Assembly (NCBI GenBank): GCA_949316495.1
Contig: OX439008.1
Location: 10,972,501-11,036,500 of the forward strand
Length of the DNA stretch: 64,000 nucleotides
Direction of reading: 5' to 3'
Origin: Amphiduros pacificus
Lineage: Eukaryota > Annelida > Polychaeta > Phyllodocida > Hesionidae
Shown piece by piece: positions 1 through 28,000 of this stretch (its first letter is position 1; every line of letters starts with the position of its first letter). The position numbers were made by a program, and so were the translations under genes. The notes under the pieces were generated by a model, which did no database searches, was not told the origin of the DNA, and was given only the letters and a program-made list of their open reading frames with translations.

Positions 1-206
1 TCCATAGAAATTGTGAAATTATAAAATGGTGTTTTACGACCCTTTCAGCAACTATGGCCATATCAGGTCGACTTTCGAGCCTTTTACCCAGTGTGAAAGT
101 AACACTGCCGACAGTGGGAGTTGAACCCACCACCTCCCGTCCTCTACTTATTTAACCAACAAAGGCGCAGATCCAACACTCTACCAACTGTGTTAGTGGG
201 GTCGGT
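1..206 (-). repeat. tRNA-derived SINE, family B, 5' head to the right
   Basis: Read on the minus strand, the copy begins with a tRNA-like head (box A-like AGTTGGTAGAGTG near 190, box B-like GGTGGGTTCAACTCCC near 125). It then runs into a conserved body containing CTGATATGGCCATAGTTGCT. A second copy lies at 56046-56222 on the plus strand and matches through head and body. The left end may be cut by the window edge, so the tail cannot be judged. It is a non-autonomous retroposon with no coding potential. Confidence 0.75.
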
Positions 207-1777
207 GGTTCCATAGAAATAGCCCTTGCAATATAGGGACTAAGAGAAAGCACATCCTGTTCGTATAAACGTGGACTCCTTTCGAAGGAGTATACAAGCA
301 ATCGTAGAGCAGGTCGCATTTCGTACATGTCTAATTATTTAAAAGTCAAAAACAATCTCAGGCACAGAGAATAAACTTTGTTGTTAACTGCTTTGTTGTT
401 ATATTCCTGTGAAGAGAGCTCTGCATAGAACAACCTGGTAAAGTCTCATATAATAAACGAGACTTGTCCTATTATCACTCCCATGCTATAAATTCCCGCC
501 ATACCTGCTTGAGCAGACGATAATCGCGTGCAGTCATTTATCTCAGTTCACCAACCCTATTATCGCTGGCCTCTTCAGACAAGCCAAAGTTAATGTCTCT
601 GGTTTTGTGGCTGCTTTATCAGATTGTATGTTTAGTCAAACTAATTTATGATGTGCTTTGCTAAGAGAACAGACAAAGTGTGTCATACTTAACATTCATT
701 TGAAAAATATATAAATCTATAAATCAATTCAAAGTTTCCATAAAACATGGGGATTTGTGGTATGTTTAATGATATATGGTCATGAAACTGTGAAACATTC
801 AAGCTATTTTGTTGAAATTAACCAAAATACACCTGCCAGTATTATACATTTTGCTGAAAGTGCCTGATACTAAGTGGTCACATGAGCACAAGCTTGTTAC
901 GACTTTCGTGGTCTGTATGAGGTTTAGGACAGTGCCAATAGAAAAACACAAATGGAAAAACTGGCCTCAGCGAAATCACTCCAGTGTTCCAATCCGAATG
1001 TACCCCATTGTTAGTAAACCTCTACTATGTCAGCACAATATCACTGATCAACTATTGACAAAGTGTTTTAAAGGGTCATAAAGAATTTTAGCAGAAGACT
1101 TTTCTCCTATCAAATGGGCCTGAATTTATGCAGGGGGAGTATGATGGGTAACTGATCACAGAGTTAGGGTATAAAAGGTATATAATATGAAAGGAAATCT
1201 GATTTAATGAAAGCTTTAATGCTGAATTGATAGAATTAAAATTTATGAATGTTCTCCGCTTTGCCTACTTTATTTAAAAATAGTATTTATTTATGTATAT
1301 GTCATTCTTAAATTATTGAGTGATACTTAAATTGTACTTTACATTAAAGCAGTATGCAGTCGCCACAAAAATATTCACTAAAAACTCAGCGACGTACTAT
1401 TTCCACTAATAATATCTTTTAAAAAATCACATCCTGTTGACTGATGGAACTGTTTGATAGAGCTCACAAGACATTTGTGTAACTCCATGCAAGACTCGAC
1501 AATGGACAGGAATCTTGCCAAACCAAGATAACTCCCCGCCATTATTCAGTGATGAGGAGGTTCTACCGCTTCCTGAGCAGATAAACGCTTCACTATCGAT
1601 TAGCAAACCAATTACTGTAATTATATAATGTGTGATGACACTGATCATCATTTTGTTTAGATTTATAGTAATGTAATTGTTTTATATCAATGACAATTGT
1701 AATTGTCATCGATGATTAAACAGCGGGCACAGCATGCATTACTGTTCTATAATGCTACTGTGTAATATATTGACTTG
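207..1777. other. AT-rich stretch without a recognised gene
   Basis: Short reading frames occur on both strands (for example 809-1081 + and 1427-1651 -). None shows a family motif, and none could be joined to the receptor exons downstream. The upstream exons of the glutamate receptor (signal peptide and the first part of the amino-terminal domain) would be expected here or further left, but I could not identify them with confidence. Confidence 0.5.
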
Positions 1778-2690
1778 CCCATTGTAACCTCAGTACCCCT
1801 ATCCACCTATTTTAACTTCAATACCCCTTCTCACCCATTTTAACTTCAATAGCCCTACTCACCCATTGTGACTGCAGTACCCCAACTAACCGATTGTAAC
1901 CTCAGTACCCCTACTCACCCACTGTAGCCTCTGTACCTCTACTCACCCATTGTAACCTCTGTACCCCTACTCACCCATTGTAACCTCAGTACCCCTACTC
2001 ACCCATTGTAACCTCTGTACCCCTACTCACCCATTGTAACCTCAGTACCCCTACTCACAGATTTTAACTTCAGCACTCATACTCACCCACTGTAACCTCT
2101 GTACCTCTACTCACTCATTGTAACCTCTGTACCTCTACTCACTCACTGTGACCTCTGTACCCCTACTCCCCCACTGTAGCCTCTGTACCTCTACTCACCC
2201 ACTGTAACCTCTGACCCTCTACTCACCCATTGTAACCTCTGACCCTCTACTCACCCATTGTAACCTCTGTACCTCTACTCACCCATTGTAACCTCAGTAC
2301 CCCTACTCACAGATTTTAACTTCAGCACTCATACTCCCCCACTGTAACCTCTGTACCCCTACTCACCCAGTGTAACCCCAGTACCCCTACTCACAGATTA
2401 TATTTTCAGCACTCATACTCACCCACTGTAACCTCTATACCTCTACTCACCCACTGTAACCTTTGTACCCCTACTCACCCACTGTAACCTCTGTACCTCT
2501 ACTCACCCACTGTAACCTCTGTACCTCTGCTCACCCACTGTAACCTCTGTTCCTCTACTATCCCACTGTAACCTCTGTACCTCTACCCCCACTGTAGCCT
2601 CTGTACCTCTACTCCCTACTGTAACCTCTGTACCCCTACTCACCCACTGTAGCCTCTGTACCTCTACTCAGCCACTGTAACCTCGACCGA
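1778..2690. repeat. 28-bp minisatellite, about 32 copies
   Basis: Tandem units built around GTACCCCTACTCACCCAYTG followed by TAACCTCT. Unit length is about 28 bp with a few shortened units. Variation is mostly transitions (AGTACC/TGTACC, TAACC/TAGCC). A C-homopolymer follows near 2763. It lies upstream of the first recognised receptor exon, probably inside an intron. Confidence 0.93.
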
Positions 2691-3384
2691 GGCACTGGTT
2701 GGGGCTATTCACCCATTTGACCTTGATCTACCTTGACTTGTTCATTTTTCATCATATAAGTGCCCCCCCCCCCCAATACAATATCTACATCACCACAAAA
2801 GGAAATTATACATGAAAGGATATACGTTTTTATCATATAATAATATCATTTGAACATTAAATGAGAATAATAAAATGCTCACTACCTCCCTGTTAAAGAA
2901 TGTCGTAGCATTGATGAGACAATCAATATGTAATTACATTTGACTTCTCCTCTCGGTTGTTGTCCATGTTGTTTTGGTGTTAGCATTGCATAATGCCCGC
3001 TGAAGTGACTGAGCACAAGTCAAATATACCGAATGATAGGCCACGAGGTCATTTGCCGTCCAGTGATTAAGTTATGCATTGCCAAGGGAGAAAGCCCTGT
3101 TATGCTCAGTGGATAATTGTTGGAATATTAGTGAAATAATGACAATTACCATTTATCTTAAACAGATCTGCACAGATGACAATTGTTTATGAGTATTCTT
3201 ATCTAATTAGTCGATGGCATACATTATTTTATACTTGTATAGATTGTCTCAGCAATAGTGTCAGGCTTAAGGTTCAAGTTGTTTATTCTAAAATGTTTAT
3301 GATGTGTCACCTAAAAGTAAACATTATATTGAGGTCAGCCATCATATCATTTCTATTCCTCTTATACATATATATTATGCATAT

Positions 3385-3797
3385 AACGTTATGACCAATA
3401 GTCATTCCATAATGTGCTTTAACGTGATGACCAATATTTATTCCATAATGAGCTATAATGTGGTGACCAATTGCCATTCCATAATGGACGATAACATGGT
3501 GACCTATGATCATTCCATAATGTACTATGACGTTATGGCATATACTAATTCTATAATGTACTATAACGTAGTGTCATATACTCATTTTATAATATGATGA
3601 CATATAATCACTCTATAATGGGTTATAACACGGTGACCTAAAATCATTCTTTAATGCTCTATAACGCAGAGACCTATAATAATTCCATAATTAATTCTAT
3701 CGTGTGCTAATACGTGGTAGCTTATGATCATTCTATAACTTACTATAACGGTGTGACCTTTAATCATTCTATACTGTGTTATTACGTGGTGTATTGC
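3385..3797. repeat. Degenerate ~36-bp tandem repeat ending at a receptor exon
   Basis: About eleven diverged units share ATTCCATAATG and TAACGTGGTGACC. The last unit core (TTACGTGGTG) runs directly into the TATTGCAG splice acceptor of the exon starting at 3800. This array therefore occupies the polypyrimidine/branch region of that intron. Confidence 0.75.
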
Positions 3798-3799
3798 AG

Positions 3800-17999
<14,200 letters not shown>

Positions 18000-19249
18000 C
18001 ACCAATATAAGTCTGTGAAAAGTATGAGTGTTACCGCAATATACAATGTTCAGTAGATATTTATTGAATAGTTGATATTTTGCTAGAAACGTGATTATTT
18101 TAATTTTCAGTTTGGCAGATCATGACCTTACAAAGGTGATATAGTGGGAAGTGTTACAAACAGGGTACACCTATTTGATGGTTTATTTCTTATACCCCAC
18201 ACACTTGTAGGAACCTTTCAAGCGGTCCATAGAATGATGTCAGTTATTCTCACCTGTGGTGCGCACATTCTGATAGTCTTTCTTTAAAAGTCCCATATTC
18301 CTGAAAGGACCATCTCCTTATTGCCCTTAAGATGAGGTCATACATGATCCATGAGAACATCAGAACAGCGGCACATCAACAGTTTCCCCTTATATACTTG
18401 CTTAAACATCAGAACACCATCCACAATAACCATTGTATGAAGTTTCAAAAAGTTCAAACAGTTTTTACTTCTTTAAAAACCCTTGCAAAATGGCATCATA
18501 TAAAAATCCTGAAAAATACCATATGAAAATAAGAAAATAATAGGTATATGAAAAAATTGACAAAATACATATCTTTATGAACAGCGTGTCGTCAAACCCA
18601 CTGATTGACTAAGTTTCCACTAATTGGAATAGAATGTGAAATCAGAAGATGCCCTTAGCGTTCTTTCAGGATGTGTGAATGCTTGTATATCATATTTAGA
18701 AAAATATGTTATTCCTCAACCGCCAAGATATCAACATATCAAAAATATATATACTTTGATATTAAGATAACAATGACTGGAAGATAATGTTCATCAATGT
18801 CCATAATGACACATTAATAGTCATGACAAAGGTTTAAGTTGACCCAATTCTTTGAGGAGAGAAGTTAGCGATTGGCTGTTTAGAAGAACCTAATGTATCG
18901 CTATATAATCAAATGCACGGCACTCATATTAAAACTACTGCTATAGATTCTCTCTTACTGACATTTTAAAGTTGGTTCTTTCTTACTGTGTTCTGTATGC
19001 ACTAACATTACATGCTGATCAGACATAAACACTTTGACAACATAGCACCTAATTGTTGTAAAACGCTTGCTGAAAACGACCATACCTTGTTCTCAAACTA
19101 AACTTTGCAGTTACCACGTGTAATGGAGAGAAAAATAGAAAACGCTCCAGCCGCTTTAAACGTGACAGGTAAGATGGTGTAAACTCCCCAGCAATAAAAC
19201 ACCAAGAGACTAAAACCAATCACATACACACACACACACATCGCACGAA
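18000..19249 (+). other. Receptor 3' flank / probable 3' untranslated region
   Basis: Downstream of the TGA at 17997-17999. AT-rich with no gene. A canonical AATAAA occurs near 19195; whether it is the receptor's polyadenylation signal cannot be told from sequence alone. Confidence 0.4.
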
Positions 19250-19812
19250 TGTCCCCAAAGCAGCATGAGTGTTTTCAAAGCAGCATGAGTGTTCTTTCTC
19301 ATAGCAGAATGCGTGACCTCAGAGCAGAATGAGTGACCTCAAAGCAGAATGAGTATTCTCAGAGCAGAATGTGTGACCTCAAAGCAGTATGAGTGTTCTC
19401 AGAGCAGATGAGTGACCTCAAAGCAACACGAGTGACCTCAAAGTAGCATGAGTGTTCTCAAAGCAGTATGAGTGTTCTCATAGCAGAATGAGTGTCCTCA
19501 GAGCAGAATGAGTGTCCTCGAAGCAGAATGAGTGACCTCAAAGCAGCATGAGTGTCCTCAAAGCAGCATGAGTGTTCTCAGAGCAGAATGAGTGTTCTCA
19601 GAGCAGAATGAGTGTTCTCAGAGCAGAATGAGTGACCTCAAAGCAGCACGAGTGACCTCAAAGCAGCATGAGTGTCCTCAAAGCAGCATGAGTGTTCTCA
19701 GAGCAGAATGAGTGTTCTCAGAGCAGAATGAGTGTTCTCAGAGCAGAATGAGTGACCTCAGAGCACAATGAGTGTTCTCAGAGCAGAATGAGTGACCTCA
19801 AAGCAGCATGAA
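19250..19812. repeat. 20-bp minisatellite, about 28 copies
   Basis: Unit close to CTCAAAGCAGCATGAGTGTC, alternating with CTCAGAGCAGAATGAGTGTT and GTGACCTC forms. The alternation of unit types is itself repeated (19540-19640 and 19650-19760), pointing to block duplication. Confidence 0.95.
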
Positions 19813-22800
19813 TATTTAATGTTGGAGTCCTGCACACTTTTGGCATGATTGTTTCACACCTATGCATGTGGATGCCATCGTTGTTAGGCACTTTCTAGAA
19901 AAATAGAATTCACATGAGAATGCACAACTCACACGAGCATATTTATATATGTTACACATGTGTTTATAGAAACAACCATCACTGTATGTTTCCAATGACA
20001 TTAGACATATATAATCATTTCAGGTTGACCTCATCAATCATCAAGCCCAAACAAACTTGATTTGAAACAATATCATATGCATATTTACAGGGTTCTAAGC
20101 ATATGACATTAGACAATTGATGAATGGGTTTTATATAGATGTAAGTGGTGTCCCCCTGCACCCCTACAGCATTAATGGGTTGAGCTTCATTTCAGATATA
20201 TGTGGTTTTCTCACAAACATTTAATTTATCGATATTTATTTAGATTCATGTGATCATTTTCAATTTATAACAGTTAGGTTTAGATAAATGTTAGATCCCG
20301 TTCAATTATTTAATTTCCCCTTCATACTCATATTTATAATTGATTAGATATTTTCTGTAATTTATGAGTTGCATGGCCGGAACATGAAGAACTTATATTT
20401 TCATTGATAAATTTAGAATTAAGAATATATCTATTTTGACTCGTGATTTTCTATTTGGGGGCTTGCTGAGAAATTTAAAAGTTCATATTAATACAAAACA
20501 GCCAGTTTATTTTTCAGTGTGTACCATTTATTATCCTTTTCTGTTCACGTTTTTTTTCAGCTTAAAATGAAAAGTGCGCATTGATATTTAGTATTGTTGT
20601 TTTCAGTTGTCGATATATATTTCGCTACGCCCCATTTATGACTTTACTTCAAGATGAGTGTGTGTGAAAGTATTGTTAAATGTATTGTAATATCAAGTTT
20701 TTCTTACTCTCGAGGAATTGTCCTAATTGAAAGTTCTTAGTTTTCAATATGTTGGTAAATGTTTTGATAATTCATCTTCATTGACATGTCAAACATATTA
20801 GAAAGAAGAATATTATTTCTTATTATTTTTCTATTATTCTTTGGCTTTTATCACTGATTTTATATTGCTGAAAGTGAAAAGAATACCTTGACATATAGAT
20901 TAAGCTATAAATATAGGAAGGACAAGAGTAGCTTGTTTCTTGAATATTAAACTGGTTAAAAACGGAAATTCATATGTTAAATATTCTGTATTTAATAAAG
21001 AAAAATAACATTTATATTTCAACAAACATGGATTTTATATAGCTTAATCAAACACGAACAGTAGTCTTTTGCTTAATCAAACACAATCAGTAGTGTGTTA
21101 CCCAATTAAACACAAGCATCAGTGCTTTGATTAATCAAACACAATCAGTAGTGTATTGCCTAATCAAGCACAAACTGGTGTTTTGATTGATCAAACACAA
21201 GCATATTTTGTATTGCTTCACCAAACACAAACATCTTTTGTCAGATTTACTTGTAGAATAGAACTTTTCTGCCTTCGCCAGTCACTCACAGCTTTGCTTT
21301 CTCTTTTCTTCCCAGATGATAAATTAAATGCAGTCAGATTTGACTCATAGGTAATTATGTTCATATTTATTTGCCAATGAGCTAGAATGATTAACCAATC
21401 AAAGGGTATCCAATCACATTCAAACAGACATTTTTCTTGTGTGACCATTCCAAATATATTCTGGACATATAACACATTTATAACTCATGAGACAGGGTTT
21501 ATATATGTCACAGTTTGTAGATTATTGATATTACTGGAAACACTAGAGGAATTAAAAGGGTTTTAGATGATCTAAGCATTACCAAATTATCATTATTTTG
21601 CTCCGAATGGAATAGATGCACACCAATTTGAATTGTGGAAAGATTACAACTTTATAGAATAAGGAACACAAGCTGAATGTATTGAAGGTGTGACATAATT
21701 TATCATTGCCTGCACTAATTGCGATGTATAATTTCCATTTTCAGGGTTAAAGGCATAGAGGAGAAATTCTAGATGCTACTTTATGGTTACGGGTGCGATA
21801 CTTGTTTTACGTGGACCAGACTTTGACATCACTAAGAGATGATTGGGACGCTCAGCTTGAATTCATGATGGAATCATCACTGTTCCAGACATTATGTTAA
21901 ACAAAGTTAAAAGAAAACAGCGTAGACGGTTTCAAATGGGGGGGGGGGGGGGGGGGGGATCCCCGACCCGACTGTGAATAATGAAGTAAATCTTTATGGA
22001 ACATTAAATTGGTAGACATTGTGAGGCATGAAGGCATGGTTTGCCTGTTTTGAATATAGGTGGCACTGTCATCGCTCATAGGTGGCACTGTCATCGCTCA
22101 TAGGTGGCACTGACACAGACGTGTCCGTGAAAACTTGGCTGAAGACTGGTCAGCGGACAACCATTGTGAAAAACTGTGTGAGCTTCAAGTGTATCCTAGG
22201 CCAATTTTTATAAGGATGATAAGAATTTTACAAAATGGTGTTTTGTCAGGAAAAATGATGTTCTGGTTGATTGAAAATACCTGATACCCGAAATGTGGAA
22301 CAGTGGCACCGCCATTCTATTGAATCTCACGAGAGATATATGAATAATTATTAACATTAAAGTGAAATAAAGCTGTATGATTAGAATGACATCATCTTAC
22401 GTATGGGACACTGTTTGGAGAAATAAAATAATTTTGTCTTAAAACCGCACCAAGTGTAGGCTGCTACGCCAAACAGTCCGGGATTTTAATCTCGTGAAAC
22501 TGATAAAAAGATAATTTAAGGAAATTAAGAAACAATGTCCATTGCAACGTTTACATCGATATCTGTAAATTTATTCGGCAAAACAATTGGCATGCTCCCG
22601 AGAGTGCAGGATTATACTAGGGGTGCAGCTGAACCAGACCAGCTGCATGACACCAGCCTTCATACTCTTCCAGTTTCCAAAGTAGTTAAATCAAAGGGAA
22701 GATTTATTTACTGGGCCTCATCAATAAATTATTATATGATTTTTAAAGAAACACTATCATATGTCAGGCCCTTAAGTTCCATCCTCTTGGTTTCGATGCT

Positions 22801-25040
22801 TTTAAAGCTGTGGTTACAGGTTTCACAAATGATTTTGACGGTAATACAATTGGTGTGAACGCTTTCGCTGCTATCCCCTATTCAAACCTTTTCATCCCCC
22901 ACGACAGTTCCCTACACCACGGCTTCACCTCCGAAGTCAACAATATTCACTTATATAAAAAAAAACACATCATGCTGTACATAGGATTTTGAAATAAATT
23001 AGGACATTCATATCAAATTACTCAGTAAACTGCACAGCGATTTGAATGTTTATTGTCTCAAGAGAGCAAACCTGTGGTACTCCAAAGTGTATTATAGTAT
23101 TTGTGAAAAACATATCGCCTAAAAGTCTTTATATAGTTCTAATATAATAAATGAACACCCAAACTATACGAATAATTTGGAAATGATATAATGTTTGAAT
23201 ATCAGGTGCAGTTTAATATAAAAAACGAGAGAATTATTGAAGGAATATATTAATGTTAACATTTTGTTATATATTAAATGTAGATCATTGATAGTATACC
23301 AAGATAATATTTAAATAGAAAAGATATGGTAAAATAATCACTTTTCACATTAAATCCTACAGATCTTAGTAAGAACATTACAGTTGTATTCAGTCACTTT
23401 GCTTTGCCTGCATTTGGTCACTTTGGTTGTACTTGGTAATTTGGATTGTATTTGGTCACTTTGATTGTATTTGGTAATTTGGATTGTATTTGGCCACTTT
23501 GATTGTATTTGGTAATTTGGATTATATTTGGTCATTTTTCCTATATTTTAGTTTGTTTTCCGAATGGAAAATATTCTGACGGACTATCCTTGCCTTTTGT
23601 TTTCCCATATCTGCAGCTTTATATGACCCATTTCTTCACACAGGGTACTTTTCTCAGAACTTTATAGTTCAGATTATTATTACGCTGAAATTTCCCGTCT
23701 TAAAAAAAGCCCGGCGATTTTCCATGTATCAGTTAAAAACCCAGGAGAGCAGATTACGAGAATTAGATACAATACAAAAAACACGATGCACTTTTAGTGC
23801 AAGGTTCCTACACATGTTATATATATGAATGGATAACCTGAGAGCAATTATATTTTATTCAGTAATAAAAAAATCATAATTTTCCCAAATGATAAAAACT
23901 AATTAAATATAACTAACTCAATAAAGTATCTAATATGTTAAAGTACTTTTACAATGTATGTCTTGTGTCATGTCACCTTTAACTTAACACGTGATTTTAA
24001 CAATAACTGTAAATAAACGTGTCATGTATTCGTAAGTTAAATTTGAATTTAATAATACAGTGGCATTGATATTTGTAACCATTAGTAACCAGATCCGATA
24101 ATTCATTGTAACTGTATTTTTATACAACAAATAGTCTTACATGATTAAATGATCTTCTTTATTTAACTGCTATATATTGTGCATAGTTAGTCCACAATCA
24201 AACTGTATATTTCTGGTCCTTGCAAATCAAGGTCATTGTACATTGATTATTTTATATATAATTATAAAAAAGAGATCAATTTTATAGAAAATATGTCACT
24301 TGTTCTGTCCTGTCATCTTCTCAAACTAGCTAACCAAAATGATTCATTGTCAGTTAATTTGTATTTTTAGATTCGTCTTTGAGATAACTTTGAGAGCAAA
24401 TATGAGTTCAAAATAGTTGTTATTTTGAACTATGACAGTATGTAACTTATGGAATATGTGTATCTCTAAATGTTAATGTTCACCTATAATTTTAATATTT
24501 TATAAATCAAACTGAATGGTGAGCGCAAAATGTATGTATTTGATTGAAAGATATTTGGAGTGATTGTAATCTCTCACGTGTTATTATTTCCTAAGTCATT
24601 CTAGAAAACTCTCGAATAAAAACAATAAAACAATCAGTAAACACCAATCTTGTTGTATTGGTAATCATGATGATGATAATAATAAGTTCATGATCATAGC
24701 GAGGTCACGATGATAATGAGGTCAAGGTAATGATAAGGTAATGATAAAGATGAGGTTCGTCCTAAGACCTCTAGCGATCTCGTGGGAGAAATACATCAAT
24801 CGACTAAATAATATTTTTTTTTGTATTTTACCCTTTTAATATGCCCTGTTTTTGTACCATGTTTACGTACCCTCTTAATGTACCCTATTCACCAGTCTGG
24901 GATAAAAGCGATGCTACATAAAGATGATTAACCCAAACAATTTACCAGCCTGTTTCAAAAGGTCCTTCACAACAATTGACCAAATAATGTTGAGGTCCAT
25001 CTTGCCAACACGTCCATCATCAAAATGTCCTTAAATGAAC
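19813..25040. other. Gene-poor AT-rich stretch
   Basis: No gene is recognised. It holds about five loose ~35-bp repeats around AATCAAACACAA (21040-21215), a run of 21 G at 21938-21958, three ~22-bp repeats GATAGGTGGCACTGTCATCG-like at 22060-22110, and a short array around TTTGGTAATTTGGATTGTA at 23395-23535. An open frame at 22535-22858 (+) has no family motif, signal peptide or convincing splice partner and is not called. Confidence 0.55.
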
Positions 25041-28000
25041 TGAGAAAAGGTCCAGGAAAGGCTTGATGTGAGTCACTGGCATGTATGTGTGACATCATCT
25101 GAGAGGAATATTAGGAAAGGTTTGATGTGAGTCACTGGCATGTATGACTGACATAAGCTGAGAGGAATCTTAGGAAAGGCTTGATGTGAGCCACTGGCAT
25201 GTATGACTGACAAAAGCTGAGAGGAATCTTAGGAAAGGCTTGATGTGAGCCACTGGCATGTATGACTGACATAAGCTGAGAGGAATCTTAGGAAAGGCTT
25301 GATGTGAGCCACTGGCAGGTATGGCTGATATAAGCTGAGAGGAATCTTAGGAAAGGCTTGATGTGAGCCACTGGCATGTATGGCTGACATAAGCTGAGAG
25401 GAATCTTAGGAAAGGCTTGATGTAAGCCACTGGCATGTATGACTGATATAAGCTGAGAGGAATCTTAGGAAAGGCTTGATGTAAGCCACTGGCATGTATG
25501 ACTGACATAAGCTGAGAGGAATCTTAGGAAAGGCTTGATGTAAGCCACTGGCATGTATGGCTGATATAAGCTGAGAGGAATCTTAGGAAAGGCTTGATGT
25601 GAGCCACTGGCATGTATGACTGATATAAGCTGAGAGGAATCTTAGGAAAGGCTTGATGTGAGCCACTGGCATGTATGACTGACATAAGCTGAGAGGAATC
25701 TTAGGAAAGGCTTGATGTGAGCCACTGGCATGTATGACTGACATAAGCTGAGAGGAATCTTAGGAAAGGCTTGATGTGAGCCACTGGCATGTATGACTGA
25801 TATAAGCTGAGAGGAATCTTAGGAAAGGCTTGATGTGAGCCACTGGCATGTATGACTGACATAAGCTGAGAGGAATCTTAGGAAAGGCTTGATGTGAGCC
25901 ACTGGCATGTATGACTGACATAAGCTGAGAGGAATCTTAGGAAAGGCTTGATGTGAGCCACTGGCATGTATGACTGACATAAGCTGAGAGGAATCTTAGG
26001 AAAGGCTTGATGTGAGCCACTGGCATGTATGACTGATATAAGCTGAGAGGAATCTTAGGAAAGGCTTGATGTGAGCCACTGGCATGTATGACTGATATAA
26101 GCTGAGAGGAATCTTAGGAAAGGCTTGACGTGAGCCACTGGCATGTATGGCTGATATAAGCTGAGAGGAATCTTAGGAAAGGCTTGATGTGAGCCACTGG
26201 CATGTATGGCTGATATAAGCTGAGAGGAATCTTAGGAAAGGCTTGATGTGAGCCACTGGCATGTATGACTGACATAAGCTGAGAAGAGGTTCAGGAAAGG
26301 CTTGATGTAAGCCACTGGCATGTATGACTGACATAAGCTGAGAGGAATCTTAGGAAAGGTTTGATGTGAGCCACTGGCATGTATGACTGACATAAGCTGA
26401 GAAGAGGTTCAGGAAAGACTTGATGTAAGCCACTGGCATGTATGGCTGATATAAGCTGAGAGGAATCTTAGGAAAGGCTTGATGTGAGACACTGGCATGT
26501 ATGACTGACATAAGCTGAGAGGAATCTTAGGAAAGGCTTGATGTGAGCCACTGGCATGTATGGCTGACATAAGCTGAGAGGAATCTTAGGAAAGGCTTGA
26601 TATAAGCCACTGGCATGTATGGCTGACATAAGCTGAGAGGAATCTTAGGAAAGGCTTGATATAAGCCACTGGCATGTATGGCTGACATAAGCTGAGAGGA
26701 ATCTTAGGAAAGGCTTGATATAAGCCACTGGCATGTATGGCTGACATAAGCTGAGAGGAATCTTAGGAAAGGCTTGATGTGAGCCACTGGCATGTATGGC
26801 TGACATAAGCTGAGAGGAATCTTAGGAAAGGCTTGATGTGAGCCACTGGCATGTATGGCTGACATAAGCTGAGAGGAATCTTAGGAAAGGCTTGATGTGA
26901 GCCACTGGCATGTATGACTGACATAAGCTGAGAAGAGGTTCAGGAAAGACTTGATGTAAGCCACTGGCATGTATGGCTGATATAAGCTGAGAGGAATCTT
27001 AGGAAAGGTTTGATGTGAGACACTGGCATGTATGACTGACATAAGCTGAGAGGAATCTTAGGAAAGGCTTGATGTGAGCCACTGGCATGTATGACTGATA
27101 TAAGCTGAGAGGAATCTTAGGAAAGGCTTGATGTGAGCCACTGGCATGTATGACTGACATAAGCTGAGAAGAGGTTCAGGAAAGACTTGATGTAAGCCAC
27201 TGGCATGTATGGCTGATATAAGCTGAGAGGAATCTTAGGAAAGGTTTGATGTGAGACACTGGCATGTATGACTGACATAAGCTGAGAGGAATCTTAGGAA
27301 AGGCTTGATGTGAGCCACTGGCATGTATGACTGATATAAGCTGAGAGGAATCTTAGGAAAGGCTTGATGTGAGCCACTGGCATGTATGACTGACATAAGC
27401 TGAGAGGAATCTTAGGAAAGGCTTGATGTAAGCCACTGACATGTATGACTGACATAAGCTGAGAGGAATCTTAGGAAAGGCTTGATGTGAGCCACTGGCA
27501 TGTATGACTGACATAAGCTGAGAAGAGGTTCAGGAAAGACTTGATGTAAGCCACTGGCATGTATGGCTGATATAAGCTGAGAGGAATCTTAGGAAAGGTT
27601 TGATGTGAGACACTGGCATGTATGACTGACATAAGCTGAGAGGAATCTTAGGAAAGGCTTGATGTGAGCCACTGGCATGTATGACTGATATAAGCTGAGA
27701 GGAATCTTAGGAAAGGCTTGATGTGAGCCACTGGCATGTATGACTGACATAAGCTGAGAAGAGGTTCAGGAAAGACTTGATGTAAGCCACTGGCATGTAT
27801 GGCTGATATAAGCTGAGAGGAATCTTAGGAAAGGTTTGATGTGAGACACTGGCATGTATGACTGACATAAGCTGAGAGGAATCTTAGGAAAGGCTTGATG
27901 TGAGCCACTGGCATGTATGACTGATATAAGCTGAGAGGAATCTTAGGAAAGGCTTGATGTGAGCCACTGGCATGTATGACTGACATAAGCTGAGAGGAAT

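Noticed and set aside
1427-1651. Minus-strand 74-codon frame with a hydrophobic start
   Set aside because: Resembles a signal peptide at first sight, but there is no downstream exon, the remainder has no motif, and the strand is opposite to the receptor.
22535-22992. Two overlapping plus-strand frames (107 and 60 codons)
   Set aside because: No domain, no conserved composition and no splice partner; compatible with chance in AT-rich sequence.
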